A stretch of 64,000 nucleotides of DNA from Ameyamaea chiangmaiensis (GTDB taxonomy: Bacteria > Pseudomonadota > Alphaproteobacteria > Acetobacterales > Acetobacteraceae), in NCBI RefSeq assembly GCF_025995235.1, contig NZ_BAPT01000049.1, forward strand, positions 62,001 through 126,000, in the 5' to 3' direction. Position 1 is the stretch's first letter. Each line of letters opens with the position of its first letter. A model generated the notes under the pieces. That model worked only from the letters and a program-made list of their open reading frames with translations. It made no database searches and was not told the DNA's origin. Below, in pieces: positions 1 to 8,197 of this stretch. The position numbers were made by a program, and so were the translations under genes.

Positions 1-404
1 GGTATGCATTGGGGACGAACGTCAACGGCCGCATGGTGCCGCGTTACGGTGCCAGCCGTGTCTTGAGCGGAGCGGTGACGGCGTTGGTCATCGTAACTCT
101 CCTGATGGTCGTGGCGGCGTGGTTCGGTCTGGGCGGGGTCTGGGCGCAGGTGTGCGGGATTACGTTGTGCATGATGGTACTGGGGTTTTTGCTGCCGGGG
201 GCGGCTCTGGGATCGGTGCTGCCGAACAAGGGGGCGGCCGCCTCCGCCTCCGCCCTTTATGGAACCGTGGTTTTTTTCATCGGTGCTGTGAGCACCGTTG
301 TTGTCGGTCGGATCGACACGCCCGGGCCGTTGCCGATGACGGTCCTGATGCTGGTGGGTGCCCTGGCCGCGTTGACCTGTGACCGGGTGCGTCGTCGTCG
401 CTGA
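1..404 (+). CDS. MFS drug-resistance transporter, Bcr/CflA type (3' end only)
   Basis: The reading frame is open from base 3 to the stop at 402-404, so this is the C-terminal ~134 residues of a gene that begins outside the window. The visible part is very hydrophobic, with about four membrane segments separated by short basic loops and ending in an Arg-rich tail (RVRRRR). A short NGRMVPRYG stretch resembles the cytoplasmic loop seen in the C-terminal half of Bcr/CflA-type drug/H+ antiporters. Family placement is an inference from this fragment alone; a generic MFS permease remains possible. It converges on the nucleoside permease-like gene with a 12-base gap. Confidence 0.6.
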   Translation, partial: YALGTNVNGRMVPRYGASRVLSGAVTALVIVTLLMVVAAWFGLGGVWAQVCGITLCMMVLGFLLPGAALGSVLPNKGAAASASALYGTVVFFIGAVSTVVVGRIDTPGPLPMTVLMLVGALAALTCDRVRRRR

Positions 405-416
405 GGGATCGGCGGT

Positions 417-1496
417 TCAGGGCGATGGGGCCGAGGGTGGTGCTGCGTCGTAGCGGTCCCAGTGCGTGGCCAGTTCCCGGACGACGACGGACCCGATGCG
501 ATAGGCCGCGTCGAGGGAGGGCAGAAAGCCGGAATAGGCTTCTTCGTTGCCGGTTTCGTGGGCAAGGAGTTGTGCGGCGGTCTGGCCGGGCGGGGGCATG
601 TCGTAGTTAGACGCGGTCCGCAGGATGAGCGCCCGTCGCGCGTCGACGCGGCCTGCCTTGGCCTGTGCGGTCAGGGCCTGCAGGAAGCCGATGTCTTCCT
701 CGGCCGTGGTGGCCATCGTGCCGTGATTGTCGGTCCAGTAGCTGACCCAGCGTTCCGCCCAGCGGTTCATGCGTTCGCCGACCCAGAAGGTCTCGCCCGA
801 AAGAGTGTCGCCCAGCAGGACGGCGGGGGCGGTTTGCGCCTTGGGGAAACCGGTGTAGCGCGCGCGGATGGTGCGCAGGCCCGGTGTGTCGGGCAGGGGC
901 ACGGCGCGTGTCAGCCCGTAGGCCCACCGCACCAGTCCGGGATCGAGCGTGTAGGCCATGTCGCCGGAGAGGGAGTGCAGGGCTGGCCGTGGTTTCGGGT
1001 CGGGGGTGGCGCCCTGAATGGGGGTGAATCCGTCCGGCCAGTCAGCGGGGATTTCGCGCGGGTCGATCAGGTGGGCGAGGCCGCCGTTGACGACGGAAGG
1101 GGCCCATACGGCGGCGCCGACCGGGCCGAAATTGGGGTCGATGCCGCTGATACCGGCGAGCACGAAATAGGCGTGGCGGAGATCGAAACGCGGATCGAGG
1201 GCGAGGGCAGTAATGGCGGAGGCCATGTGTTCCGGGCCCTCGCCGCTGACGATGCCGAGCACGTGCAGCTCCGGGTTATAGCGCATCACGTCGTGATCGG
1301 TGCCGGGGGCCGGGATGGTCGTGGACAGCGGCAGGCGTTCGACCCATGTCTGGAATTCGCCCGGCGTGTCGCCGGTGTCGTGGCCGATTTCGAATGTTGT
1401 GACGACGACGACCCGGATTGGGGTCGGAGCAGCGCGGGCGATGCCCGATGACAGGGCCAGGGCCGAGAGGGCTGCGAGGCACGACAGGAAGCGCAT
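417..1496 (-). CDS. Purine nucleoside permease family protein (NUP, PF06516), exported
   Basis: The 359-residue product starts MRFLSCLAAL and has a clear Sec signal peptide ending near ARA (residues ~1-22). The frame is open 95 codons further upstream, but that extension overlaps the neighbouring gene and would bury the signal peptide, so the ATG at 1496 is preferred. The mature part matches the bacterial NUP family. It has the nucleoside-phosphorylase-like pattern VLGIVSGEGPEHMASAITAL followed by an AGISGI segment, and no further membrane helices are visible. The family name comes from a yeast nucleoside permease, but this sequence reads like a soluble periplasmic nucleoside-binding or phosphorylase-fold protein. 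It lies 32 bases after the exported adenosine deaminase on the same strand, so the two probably act together on purine nucleosides. Confidence 0.8.
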   Translation of the reverse strand: MRFLSCLAALSALALSSGIARAAPTPIRVVVVTTFEIGHDTGDTPGEFQTWVERLPLSTTIPAPGTDHDVMRYNPELHVLGIVSGEGPEHMASAITALALDPRFDLRHAYFVLAGISGIDPNFGPVGAAVWAPSVVNGGLAHLIDPREIPADWPDGFTPIQGATPDPKPRPALHSLSGDMAYTLDPGLVRWAYGLTRAVPLPDTPGLRTIRARYTGFPKAQTAPAVLLGDTLSGETFWVGERMNRWAERWVSYWTDNHGTMATTAEEDIGFLQALTAQAKAGRVDARRALILRTASNYDMPPPGQTAAQLLAHETGNEEAYSGFLPSLDAAYRIGSVVVRELATHWDRYDAAPPSAPSP

Positions 1497-1528
1497 CGGA
1501 AGGGTTCCCGGGAAAGGTGGTGGCGGGC

Positions 1529-3067
1529 TTACAGAGCGGGCGGTGTGCGGTCGAAGCGTGCGAAGTCGGCCTCCAGCGCCCATTGGGCGCGTGCTTTTTC
1601 GCTGTGGCTGAGCAGAGCGGCGCAGGAGGGTGAGGGGTGAGGGGACCCGGCCTGATCGGTGCGGCAGGCCGCGGCACGTGTCAGAGGAGTCGTGGGGCTG
1701 AACAGGGCGTCGCCGGGCAGAAAGCTGTACTGGAGGCTGGCGCGGGAGAGATCCAGAAGCTCGTCGTAACGCAGCGGCCACGTCGTCACTGCACGAAGGT
1801 ATTCGTGGGTCAGGTCGATCCGCGAGACGCCTTCGTCATCTGTGGACAGTGCCACGGGGACGTGAGCGGCCCGGTAGAGGGCGAAGGGGTGATCGGCGCC
1901 CCGAACGCCCAGAATGACGTCGTTGCTGGTGAGGTTGATCTCCACTAGAGTGTGGCGTTGGGCCATCAGGTTCAGCAGACCGGGGGCATCGTCTTCCTGT
2001 GCGATGTCGATGCCGTGCCCGATGCGGGACGCATTGGCGACCTCGATGGCGTTGCGGATATGGCTGCGCAGGCCGTCAGGAGGGACGAGCCCGGGTGTGA
2101 GTTCGCCGGCGTGCAGGCTGAGGTGGATTTCGGGGTGCTGCTGGCCGAAAAAATGGAACATGCGCATGTGCAGGTCGTAATCGCGCATGGCCACCGGGTC
2201 GTCTTCGGGGGCCACGATGTTGACGCCGACGAAACGAGGGTCCTGCTGCGCCAGTGCATAGCCTGTCGCGATCTGTGCGAAGACGAAGGCCGGCGGCATC
2301 ACGCGGATGGTCTGGAACAGGTAGCGCACGGTGACCGCGCATCCGTCCTTCGGGTGATCCGTGTCGCAGCCCAAGGCCCGACGACGGGTGGTTTCCATCG
2401 AGTCGACGTCCGCGCGGGCGGCGGCGATGACGGGGGCGAGCGCGGGAATGAGGCTGTCGGCGGTCGCCTGGAAGTTTTCCCCTGCCAGCGCGTGTGTCCG
2501 GGCGACATCGGCGATCGCGCCGAACTGCGGCGTGATCATGAGTTCGATCAGGTGAACATTGTCGCGCGCGGCGGTTTGCACGGCTTCGGTCAGCATATCG
2601 CCCTGATGGCGGATCTGGGCGGCCTGAAACTTGGCGAAGGTTGCGAAGAAGTGGTCGTGGCCGGAGCGGTCCGTGGCGGTCGGTACGAAGTCGCGCATCG
2701 ACAAGGCGTCGATCATGGCGTTCGTGGCGGCTTCGCTTGTGGGGAGATCGGTTGCGGGTGTGCTGCCGGCGTCGCAGGTGCCTATGGTTCCAGTATTCGG
2801 GCGGACGCACAGGCCGTCACGGGCCGCCCAGGCGAGCATGGGCTCGGCATAGATCGCGCCTGCGAGATGATTGTGCAGGTCGGCGCCTTTCGGGAAGGCG
2901 CGGAGAAAGATGGCCAGTCGTTCCGGATCCTGACGGATTCGGGTGTAAAGGCGTTCGGCCTGTCCCCCGCTGGCGCCTTCGGCGGCGTACGTGTGGGTGG
3001 TGGCGAAGGCGGCTGTCGCGGCGATCACGGCGGCGAGGCCCAGCGTGCGGAAACGGTCGGGAAGCAT
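1529..3067 (-). CDS. Exported adenosine deaminase family protein (ADGF/CECR1-like)
   Basis: This 512-residue protein has an N-terminal signal peptide (residues ~1-29, ending TYAAEG). It belongs to the metal-dependent adenosine/AMP deaminase family, which converts adenosine to inosine with release of ammonia. Metal and catalytic motifs are visible in order: DLHNHLAG (His-x-His), LSLHAGEL (catalytic Glu/His), RIGHGID, and STDDEG (Asp pair). It is longer than cytosolic Add enzymes (~340 aa) and resembles the secreted growth-factor-type deaminases, with a Cys-containing insertion near residues 90-105. The start is the ATG at 3067; the ribosome-binding site is weak. It is followed by the NUP gene in an apparent two-gene operon. 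Confidence 0.85.
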   Translation of the reverse strand: MLPDRFRTLGLAAVIAATAAFATTHTYAAEGASGGQAERLYTRIRQDPERLAIFLRAFPKGADLHNHLAGAIYAEPMLAWAARDGLCVRPNTGTIGTCDAGSTPATDLPTSEAATNAMIDALSMRDFVPTATDRSGHDHFFATFAKFQAAQIRHQGDMLTEAVQTAARDNVHLIELMITPQFGAIADVARTHALAGENFQATADSLIPALAPVIAAARADVDSMETTRRRALGCDTDHPKDGCAVTVRYLFQTIRVMPPAFVFAQIATGYALAQQDPRFVGVNIVAPEDDPVAMRDYDLHMRMFHFFGQQHPEIHLSLHAGELTPGLVPPDGLRSHIRNAIEVANASRIGHGIDIAQEDDAPGLLNLMAQRHTLVEINLTSNDVILGVRGADHPFALYRAAHVPVALSTDDEGVSRIDLTHEYLRAVTTWPLRYDELLDLSRASLQYSFLPGDALFSPTTPLTRAAACRTDQAGSPHPSPSCAALLSHSEKARAQWALEADFARFDRTPPAL

Positions 3068-3122
3068 GGCGGGATCGTGGCGTTAAAACGTGCTGCCGCG
3101 CAAGGTCCGTCGCTTCAACGGG

Positions 3123-3144
3123 TTATCCACAATTTTGTGGATGA
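3123..3144. other. Inverted pair of DnaA-box-like 9-mers
   Basis: TTATCCACA (3123-3131), a perfect match to the classical DnaA box, is followed after 4 bases by TGTGGATGA (3136-3144). The latter is an inverted box with one mismatch to TGTGGATAA. Together they form an 18-base near-perfect dyad. They lie in the ~210 bp gap upstream of the adenosine deaminase gene and downstream of hdeD. No dnaA, dnaN, hemE or parAB is nearby, so an origin is not supported; a DnaA titration or regulatory site is possible. Confidence 0.4.
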
Positions 3145-3279
3145 GGCTGGGGGAGATCGTGTGAATGATCTGGGGACGATGTGGGGGTTGTTGCGCGCGG
3201 CCTTGGCGGGCGCTTGCGCGTCGCTGGGGACAGTCGGCCCGGCAACACCCCTGGCGGGACGCTGCCGGTGAGCGGACGT

Positions 3280-3819
3280 TCAGGGTTGCCGGGTGGTCAG
3301 GCGAAGGGCGAGACCGATCTGGATCCAGCTGAAGCCGGCCACGATCAGTTCGACGCCGACGAAGGTTCCGATCAGCCAGAGGCCGGACCACGGCAGGGTC
3401 ATATAGAGCATGATCCCGATCAGCAGGCTGACGAGGCCTCCGAACAGAATGATCCACCAGCCACCCAGTGTGCGGTGGGTGGCGGCGATGACGATGCGCG
3501 ACAGGCCCACGATGACGAGGAAGGCGGCGATGAAAGCGGTGATGATCATGGAGCCGGCCACGGGCTCGCGCATGATGAGAATGCCGCACAATCCGTAGAG
3601 GACGCCACCCATGCTCGACAGGGCAAAGCCGGCCCAGTCGCGCACGTTGAAGGCGTGCACGATCTGCACGATGCCCGCGACGAGCAGGACGCCGCCGATG
3701 ATCACGGTGCTGGCGAGTGAGACGTTGATGGCGTCGATCCAGGCGATGACGCCCAGGATAATGGAGGCGACGCCGAGCGCGACGAAAAGGCCCCAGCGTT
3801 GGGCGAGAGGGATGGGCAT
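3280..3819 (-). CDS. HdeD family membrane protein
   Basis: The 179-residue protein has about six hydrophobic segments in pairs covering almost the whole chain. This layout, and motifs such as GVASIILGVIAW near the N-terminus, match the HdeD/DUF308 family, inner-membrane proteins linked to acid resistance in enterobacteria. The start MPIPLAQRW at 3819 is chosen because AAGGAGATCAC sits just upstream; the frame stays open further 5' but without a ribosome-binding site. A role in acid tolerance would suit an acid-producing host but is inferred. It is divergent from rpsD. Confidence 0.8.
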   Translation of the reverse strand: MPIPLAQRWGLFVALGVASIILGVIAWIDAINVSLASTVIIGGVLLVAGIVQIVHAFNVRDWAGFALSSMGGVLYGLCGILIMREPVAGSMIITAFIAAFLVIVGLSRIVIAATHRTLGGWWIILFGGLVSLLIGIMLYMTLPWSGLWLIGTFVGVELIVAGFSWIQIGLALRLTTRQP

Positions 3820-3943
3820 TGTGATCTCCTTGCACGGTCCGTCGGCGTCCGCGTATCGGACGCGCCTGACGGGATTGGGGCCTATTCGCGGCCGTGAGGC
3901 AAGGGTGCGCGGGGATTCCGGACGGGGCGGAGAACGGGATTTC

Positions 3944-3972
3944 TTGACAGCGGCGGGTGGGGGTTGTATTGG
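3944..3972 (+). promoter_or_regulatory. Putative sigma70-type promoter for rpsD
   Basis: TTGACA at 3944-3949 and TATTGG at 3967-3972 are separated by 17 bases. The site lies in the 328 bp hdeD-rpsD gap and would leave a 5' leader of roughly 170 nt before rpsD. The leader contains a small dyad (ATCCAT/ATGGAT near 4072-4080). The -35 element is perfect; the -10 element is weak. Confidence 0.45.
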
Positions 3973-4147
3973 CGCCACCCATTGCCGGGAACGTGGACGC
4001 TCCGGTCGAGGCCTTATGGGTGGTTGCTCCCCGGCGTCGATGATACGGAGTGCGCCCGCTGTGATCCATGATGGATCGTGGCCTACCGGTGCCATCGCGA
4101 GGGCCGGTGACGGCTATCGCGCAGATTGATAGAGAGTGAGCGCCCGT

Positions 4148-4765
4148 ATGTCGAAGCGCCTTGAGAGCAAGTACAAGATCAATCGCCGTCTTGGCGTCAA
4201 TCTTTGGGGCCGCGCGAAGTCGCCGGTCAACAAGCGCGAGTATGGCCCCGGCCAGCATGGTCAGCGTCGTAAGCAGAAGCCGTCGGACTTCTCTGTCCAG
4301 TTGATGGCCAAGCAGAAGCTGAAGGGCTACTACGGCAACATCAGCGAGAAGCAGTTCCGCAAGTATTATGACGAGGCCGTGCGCCGCAAGGGCGACACCT
4401 CGGAGAACCTGATCGACCTGCTCGAGCGTCGGCTGGATGCGGTGGTTTACCGTCTGAAGTTCGCGATGACGCCGTTCGCGGCGCGTCAGTTCGTCAGCCA
4501 TGGCCATGTGACGGTCAATGGTCGCAAGGTCAACATTCCGTCCTATCTGGTGCGTGACGGCGATGTGATCGAGGTGCGCGAGCGTTCCAAGCAACTGGCG
4601 ATCGTTCTGGATGCCGCTCAGACGGGCGAGCGCGACGTGCCGGAATACATCGAGGTGGATCACCGCCAGATGAAGGGCCGCTTCGTGCGCGCGCCGAAGC
4701 TTTCCGATGTGCCGTATCCGGTGCAGATGGAGCCGAACCTGGTGGTCGAGTTCTACTCCCGCTAA
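4148..4765 (+). CDS. rpsD: 30S ribosomal protein S4
   Basis: The 205-residue product begins MSKRLESKYK and has the usual length for S4. It contains the N-terminal rRNA-binding part with YGPGQHGQRR, followed by the S4 RNA-binding fold (RRLDAVVYRLKFA, QFVSHGHVTVNG) and ends LVVEFYSR. S4 is a primary 16S rRNA binder that nucleates assembly of the small-subunit body. An in-frame GTG 12 bases upstream could also start translation, but the ATG matches the family N-terminus. The gene stands alone between its own promoter region and a long hairpin. Confidence 0.97.
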   Translation: MSKRLESKYKINRRLGVNLWGRAKSPVNKREYGPGQHGQRRKQKPSDFSVQLMAKQKLKGYYGNISEKQFRKYYDEAVRRKGDTSENLIDLLERRLDAVVYRLKFAMTPFAARQFVSHGHVTVNGRKVNIPSYLVRDGDVIEVRERSKQLAIVLDAAQTGERDVPEYIEVDHRQMKGRFVRAPKLSDVPYPVQMEPNLVVEFYSR

Positions 4766-4775
4766 GAGTTTTCGG

Positions 4776-4844
4776 CCGGAAACGGCTGGATGTGACGCCG
4801 GCCGAGGGGACAGTGATCCCTTCGGCCGGCGTCGCCGTTTCCGG
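4776..4844 (+). terminator. Long two-tier hairpin after rpsD
   Basis: An outer 11 bp stem (4776-4786 with 4834-4844) encloses an inner 17 bp stem (4794-4810 with 4817-4833, one G-U pair) with a loop of about 6 nt. A 7-base bulge sits on the 5' side between the stems. There is no strong U-run after it. It lies 10 bases after the rpsD stop and 36 bases before prfC, so it could stop transcription or protect the rpsD 3' end. Confidence 0.55.
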
Positions 4845-4880
4845 GGTATCGATACGCTGTCTGCCTGCCGGAGCGCCATC

Positions 4881-6425
4881 ATGACCGAGCCTGTCACCAC
4901 GATCGCCGCCGAGATTGCGCGCCGACGCACGTTTGCCATCATCTCCCATCCTGACGCGGGTAAGACGACGCTGACCGAGCGCATCCTGCGTGCCGGTGGT
5001 GCGATCCAGCTTGCCGGTAATGTCCGTGCCAAGGGCGAACGGCGGCGCACGCGATCGGACTGGATGGGGATCGAACGCGATCGCGGGATTTCCGTCGTGA
5101 CGTCGGTGATGACGTTTGAGTATGGCGGCTGCGTTTTCAATCTTCTGGACACACCCGGTCACGAGGACTTTTCCGAAGATACATACCGCACGCTTACGGC
5201 GGTGGATTCGGCCGTGATGGTGATCGACGCGGCGAAGGGCATTGAAGAGCGGACACGCAAGTTGTTCGAGATTTGCCGTTTGCGCGATATTCCGATCGTG
5301 ACGTTCATCAACAAGATGGATCGCGAGGCGCAGGACCCGTTTGCGCTTCTGGACGAGATCTCGTCGGGGCTGGCGCTCGATACGTCGCCGGCAACGTGGC
5401 CTGTTGGGCGGGCGGCGCAGTTTGCGGGCACCTACGACCTGCGGACAAAGGCCCTGCATGTTCCAGGCGACATGGCGCAGTCGGACCCACGCATGGTGGC
5501 GTTGGGCGAGGAGCTGGAGCTGGTCGAGGCGGCTCTGCCGCCGTTCGATCGCGAGTCGTTTGACGCCGGGCATCTGACGCCAGTCTTTTTCGGCAGTGCG
5601 ATGAAGGAGATCGGTGTGACCGATCTTCTTGATGCCATGGTGGCCTTCGGTCCGCCGCCGCGTGCCCAGCAGACCGAGACGCGCGAGGTGCGTGCGGACG
5701 AGGACGCCGTGACGGCGCTGGTGTTCAAGATTCAGGCGAACATGGACCCCAATCACCGTGACCGGATGGCGTTCGCGCGCGTGTGTTCGGGGCGACTGAC
5801 GCGCGGTATGCGACTGCGCCACGTGCGGATCGGCAAGCACTTCGCGTTGCATACGCCGCAGTTCTTTTTTGCGCGGGACCGGCAGTTGGCCGAGGAGGCC
5901 TTTGGCGGCGACGTTGTCGGCATTCCCAATCACGGCACGTTACGCATTGGCGATACGCTGACGGAGAACGAGGATCTGCGCTTCACCGGTGTTCCGCATT
6001 TCGCGCCCGAGATTTTGCGCCGCGTTCGCCTTGATGACGCGATGAAGGCAAAGAAGCTGCGTCAGGCATTGGTCGAGTTGGCGGAGGAGGGGGTCGTCCA
6101 GCTTTTCCGTCCACAGGATGGGTCCGCCCCCATTGTCGGTGTGGTCGGCACGTTGCAGCTGGACGTGTTGCAGGCGCGCTTGCAGCAGGAGTACGGCGTG
6201 GGGATTGGTTTTGAGTCCACGCCTTACTCTCTTGCTCGCTGGGTAACTGGCCCGCAGGCTCGGCTCGAGGCATTTGCCATGTCTAATCGGACGGCGATGG
6301 CCGATGATATCGATGGCGATCCAGTCTTTCTCGCAAGTTCCGCCTTTATGATGCGTCGCACAAGCGAGATGCAGCCGGAGCTGAAATTCCATGACATCAA
6401 GCAGATCGGTATTGAGATAAGCTAG
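4881..6425 (+). CDS. prfC: Peptide chain release factor 3
   Basis: The 514-residue protein is a translational GTPase that recycles RF1/RF2 from terminated ribosomes. G-domain motifs are present: SHPDAGKTTLTE (G1), a GISVVTSV switch region, DTPGHEDF (G3), NKMDRE (G4) and a G5-like segment. The length and the conserved C-terminal part (ELKFHDIKQIG, near SEMQPEL) fit RF3 rather than EF-G or LepA. The start MTEPVTT at 4881 gives the conserved N-terminus; the frame continues upstream only through the rpsD tail. A strong terminator follows 140 bases downstream. Confidence 0.95.
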   Translation: MTEPVTTIAAEIARRRTFAIISHPDAGKTTLTERILRAGGAIQLAGNVRAKGERRRTRSDWMGIERDRGISVVTSVMTFEYGGCVFNLLDTPGHEDFSEDTYRTLTAVDSAVMVIDAAKGIEERTRKLFEICRLRDIPIVTFINKMDREAQDPFALLDEISSGLALDTSPATWPVGRAAQFAGTYDLRTKALHVPGDMAQSDPRMVALGEELELVEAALPPFDRESFDAGHLTPVFFGSAMKEIGVTDLLDAMVAFGPPPRAQQTETREVRADEDAVTALVFKIQANMDPNHRDRMAFARVCSGRLTRGMRLRHVRIGKHFALHTPQFFFARDRQLAEEAFGGDVVGIPNHGTLRIGDTLTENEDLRFTGVPHFAPEILRRVRLDDAMKAKKLRQALVELAEEGVVQLFRPQDGSAPIVGVVGTLQLDVLQARLQQEYGVGIGFESTPYSLARWVTGPQARLEAFAMSNRTAMADDIDGDPVFLASSAFMMRRTSEMQPELKFHDIKQIGIEIS

Positions 6426-6564
6426 GTCAGAACCGCGTGTTTTCTGGTTCCTGGATCGGCGGCTGTTCCGGCCGTGCGATGGAATGAATCGGGGGGCCGA
6501 ATTTTCGCGTTGCAGCCGCGCGCGGTATCGAGTAGTGAATCCAATAGTGCCAGAATAGCTGGCC

Positions 6565-6594
6565 AAAAAGCGCCCCATCGGGCGCTTTTTTTTT
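6565..6594 (+). terminator. Rho-independent terminator after prfC
   Basis: GCGCCC (6570-6575) pairs with GGGCGC (6580-6585) around a CATC loop. The stem is flanked by AAAAA upstream and nine T residues downstream. It ends prfC transcription just before the phage-like cassette begins at 6608. Confidence 0.85.
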
Positions 6595-6607
6595 GGATTA
6601 ATGCGAA

Positions 6608-6964
6608 ATGACTGAAAATACCGAGGCGCTTCAGCTTGAGCTGGAGGCATTACGGGCGGCTGTACGCCTGACGGAGGACCGGCTGTTGCGGGTGGAGACC
6701 ACGCAGGGTGGTCTGTCTGACAAACACCAAGAATTACGCAACGAAGTTCGAAGCGAGATCAAGTCGCTCAGGGAGCGGATTCTCGAATTACAGAGCAAGA
6801 TAGAAAAGGGACAAAGCGAAATCACCGAGAAGTTTCAGATTGCGAACTCCAAGCTGGATCGCTTGTTTGGTGCGCGCGCGGTGGTGACCACGCTTATTAC
6901 TTTGGCAACATCAATACTGGGATCGGGCGCTGTTCACTTGGCGTTTACGGTTGGTGGACCGTGA
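6608..6964 (+). CDS. Coiled-coil protein with C-terminal membrane anchor (phage-like)
   Basis: The 118-residue protein has a long charged heptad-like region (residues ~5-85, rich in Glu, Leu, Arg, Lys) followed by one hydrophobic segment near residues 93-113 (VVTTLITLATSILGSGAV). This matches small phage accessory proteins encoded beside lysis genes, but no named family can be assigned. It starts the cassette; its stop overlaps the start of the following cell-wall hydrolase in a TGATG arrangement, so the two are translationally coupled. A lysis-module or holin-accessory role is inferred from context. Confidence 0.65.
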   Translation: MTENTEALQLELEALRAAVRLTEDRLLRVETTQGGLSDKHQELRNEVRSEIKSLRERILELQSKIEKGQSEITEKFQIANSKLDRLFGARAVVTTLITLATSILGSGAVHLAFTVGGP

Positions 6965-7380
6965 TGCTTGATCCGGCTGAGGTTGCCGCCCGCACGGCCT
7001 GGGGAGAGGCCCGTGGGGAGGGGTTGTCGGGGATGCAGGCTGTCTTGAATGCGATTGGCAACCGGGCAGCGTATCCCGGATGGTGGGGGCATGGCATCGC
7101 GGGCGTCTGTCTCGCGCCTGGACAGTTTTCGTGCTGGAACGTCGATGATCCAAACAGGGAAAAACTCATATCCGTCGATGTGGCGGACAAGGTGTTTCTG
7201 GCTGCCCTGAATCTTGCACGGCGCCTGTGCGCGGCCGAACTCCCTGACCTTACGACAGGTGCCGACAGTTATTATGCGGCGGGTTCGAGACGGCCTTTGT
7301 GGGCGCGAGACGCATTTTTCAAAATATCGATTGGAAGACACAGGTTTTACCGTGTCGGACTGATGGGCGATGGTCGGTGA
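6964..7380 (+). CDS. Cell wall hydrolase, SleB/Hydrolase_2 type (phage endolysin-like)
   Basis: The 138-residue protein matches the SleB-type hydrolase domain, which cleaves peptidoglycan. Visible signatures are the N-terminal TAWGEARGEG (catalytic Glu of the family), GMQAVLNAIGNRA, and later SYYAAGS and PLWARDAFF. There is no signal peptide, so release would need a holin or other export route. The ATG at 6964 is preferred to the GTG at 6961. Both ends overlap neighbouring genes by one base, typical of a phage lysis module. Confidence 0.8.
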   Translation: MLDPAEVAARTAWGEARGEGLSGMQAVLNAIGNRAAYPGWWGHGIAGVCLAPGQFSCWNVDDPNREKLISVDVADKVFLAALNLARRLCAAELPDLTTGADSYYAAGSRRPLWARDAFFKISIGRHRFYRVGLMGDGR

Positions 7381-7601
7381 TGGATATCTCTTTTCTCTTA
7401 TCTTGCTTGCCTGACAGCGACTTGCGTTACGTCGCATTCGTGATCGTGGCGTGCAAATTGGTGACGGTGTGTGTTCCGGCGCCGGCGGACACGTCACGCT
7501 GGCTGCCGCTGTACCGGCTTGTAAATGCGGTTGCCTTGAATATCGGCTGGGCCCGAAACCGCTTTGATCCGAGCTCCGCAGAGCCGGAAAAAAAGCGTTG
7601 A
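7380..7601 (+). CDS. Small membrane protein of the phage-like cassette
   Basis: This 73-residue product starts MDISFLLSC, its ATG overlapping the hydrolase stop by one base. One clear hydrophobic stretch (residues ~17-33, YVAFVIVACKLVTVCV) and a second, more amphipathic one (YRLVNAVALNIGWA) precede a charged tail (PEKKR). No family is recognised with certainty. Position directly after an endolysin-like gene makes a holin or holin-like role attractive, but the sequence itself only shows a small membrane-associated protein. Confidence 0.55.
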   Translation: MDISFLLSCLPDSDLRYVAFVIVACKLVTVCVPAPADTSRWLPLYRLVNAVALNIGWARNRFDPSSAEPEKKR

Positions 7602-7638
7602 ACGCGAAATTTCTATTATTTTTACAGGTCAAGTATTC

Positions 7639-8196
7639 ATGAATTCCTTTTCGAGACGCTCCATGTTGCGAGGGCTTACGGCGTTGACGGCGGCGTCCAT
7701 CGCCGGGTGCACCGTGACCACGAACGGGTCTGTAACAACCATTACACTCAACGTGAAGGCAATCCGGACTTATGGTGTCGCGGGTCTCAATGCCGTGTCG
7801 ACGGTGATGAGTATTGCTGCGGTTGCGTCCGCGGTGGGCGCGCCAGCGGCGGCCGTGATTGCCGCGGCCGATACCGCGTTGGCAGGGGCGTTGAACGCAT
7901 TTGCCGCCGCAGCGGGTAATGCTGTCACGATCACGTATGACTCGACCTCTTTCAAGACACAGGTCGACAGTCTTCTGTCGGCTCTCGAATCTGTGGCGAG
8001 TGATCTGTCGGCCGCGATTACGGGGGCCGGCGACGCCATTCCGGCGTCGGCACGCGACACCGTATCGGTGGTACTTGCTGCGCTGAGCAGTGTTGTTTCG
8101 ATTTTCCAGGGTTTGCTCGGGATGGTGTCCGTGGACGCGGGGCGGCCGTCCATGCCCGAGGCGCAGGCGCTACGCACGTTGGGTGTGACGTCCTGA
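7639..8196 (+). CDS. Ala-rich lipoprotein with twin-arginine-like signal
   Basis: The 185-residue product starts MNSFSRRSMLRG and has a lipobox (SIAGC) at residues ~17-21 preceded by an RR pair, so it is probably an exported lipoprotein. The mature part is rich in Ala, Ser, Val and Thr, with two long hydrophobic or amphipathic stretches (residues ~50-100 and 120-165). Nothing catalytic can be seen. The start at 7639 is preferred over in-frame upstream codons because it places the signal sequence at the N-terminus. It is the fourth gene of the phage-like cassette, one base before the next gene. Function unknown. Confidence 0.6.
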   Translation: MNSFSRRSMLRGLTALTAASIAGCTVTTNGSVTTITLNVKAIRTYGVAGLNAVSTVMSIAAVASAVGAPAAAVIAAADTALAGALNAFAAAAGNAVTITYDSTSFKTQVDSLLSALESVASDLSAAITGAGDAIPASARDTVSVVLAALSSVVSIFQGLLGMVSVDAGRPSMPEAQALRTLGVTS

Positions 8197-8197
8197 G

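Noticed and set aside
3123..3144. Chromosomal origin of replication
   Set aside because: Only two DnaA-like boxes, no AT-rich unwinding region and no origin-linked genes nearby.
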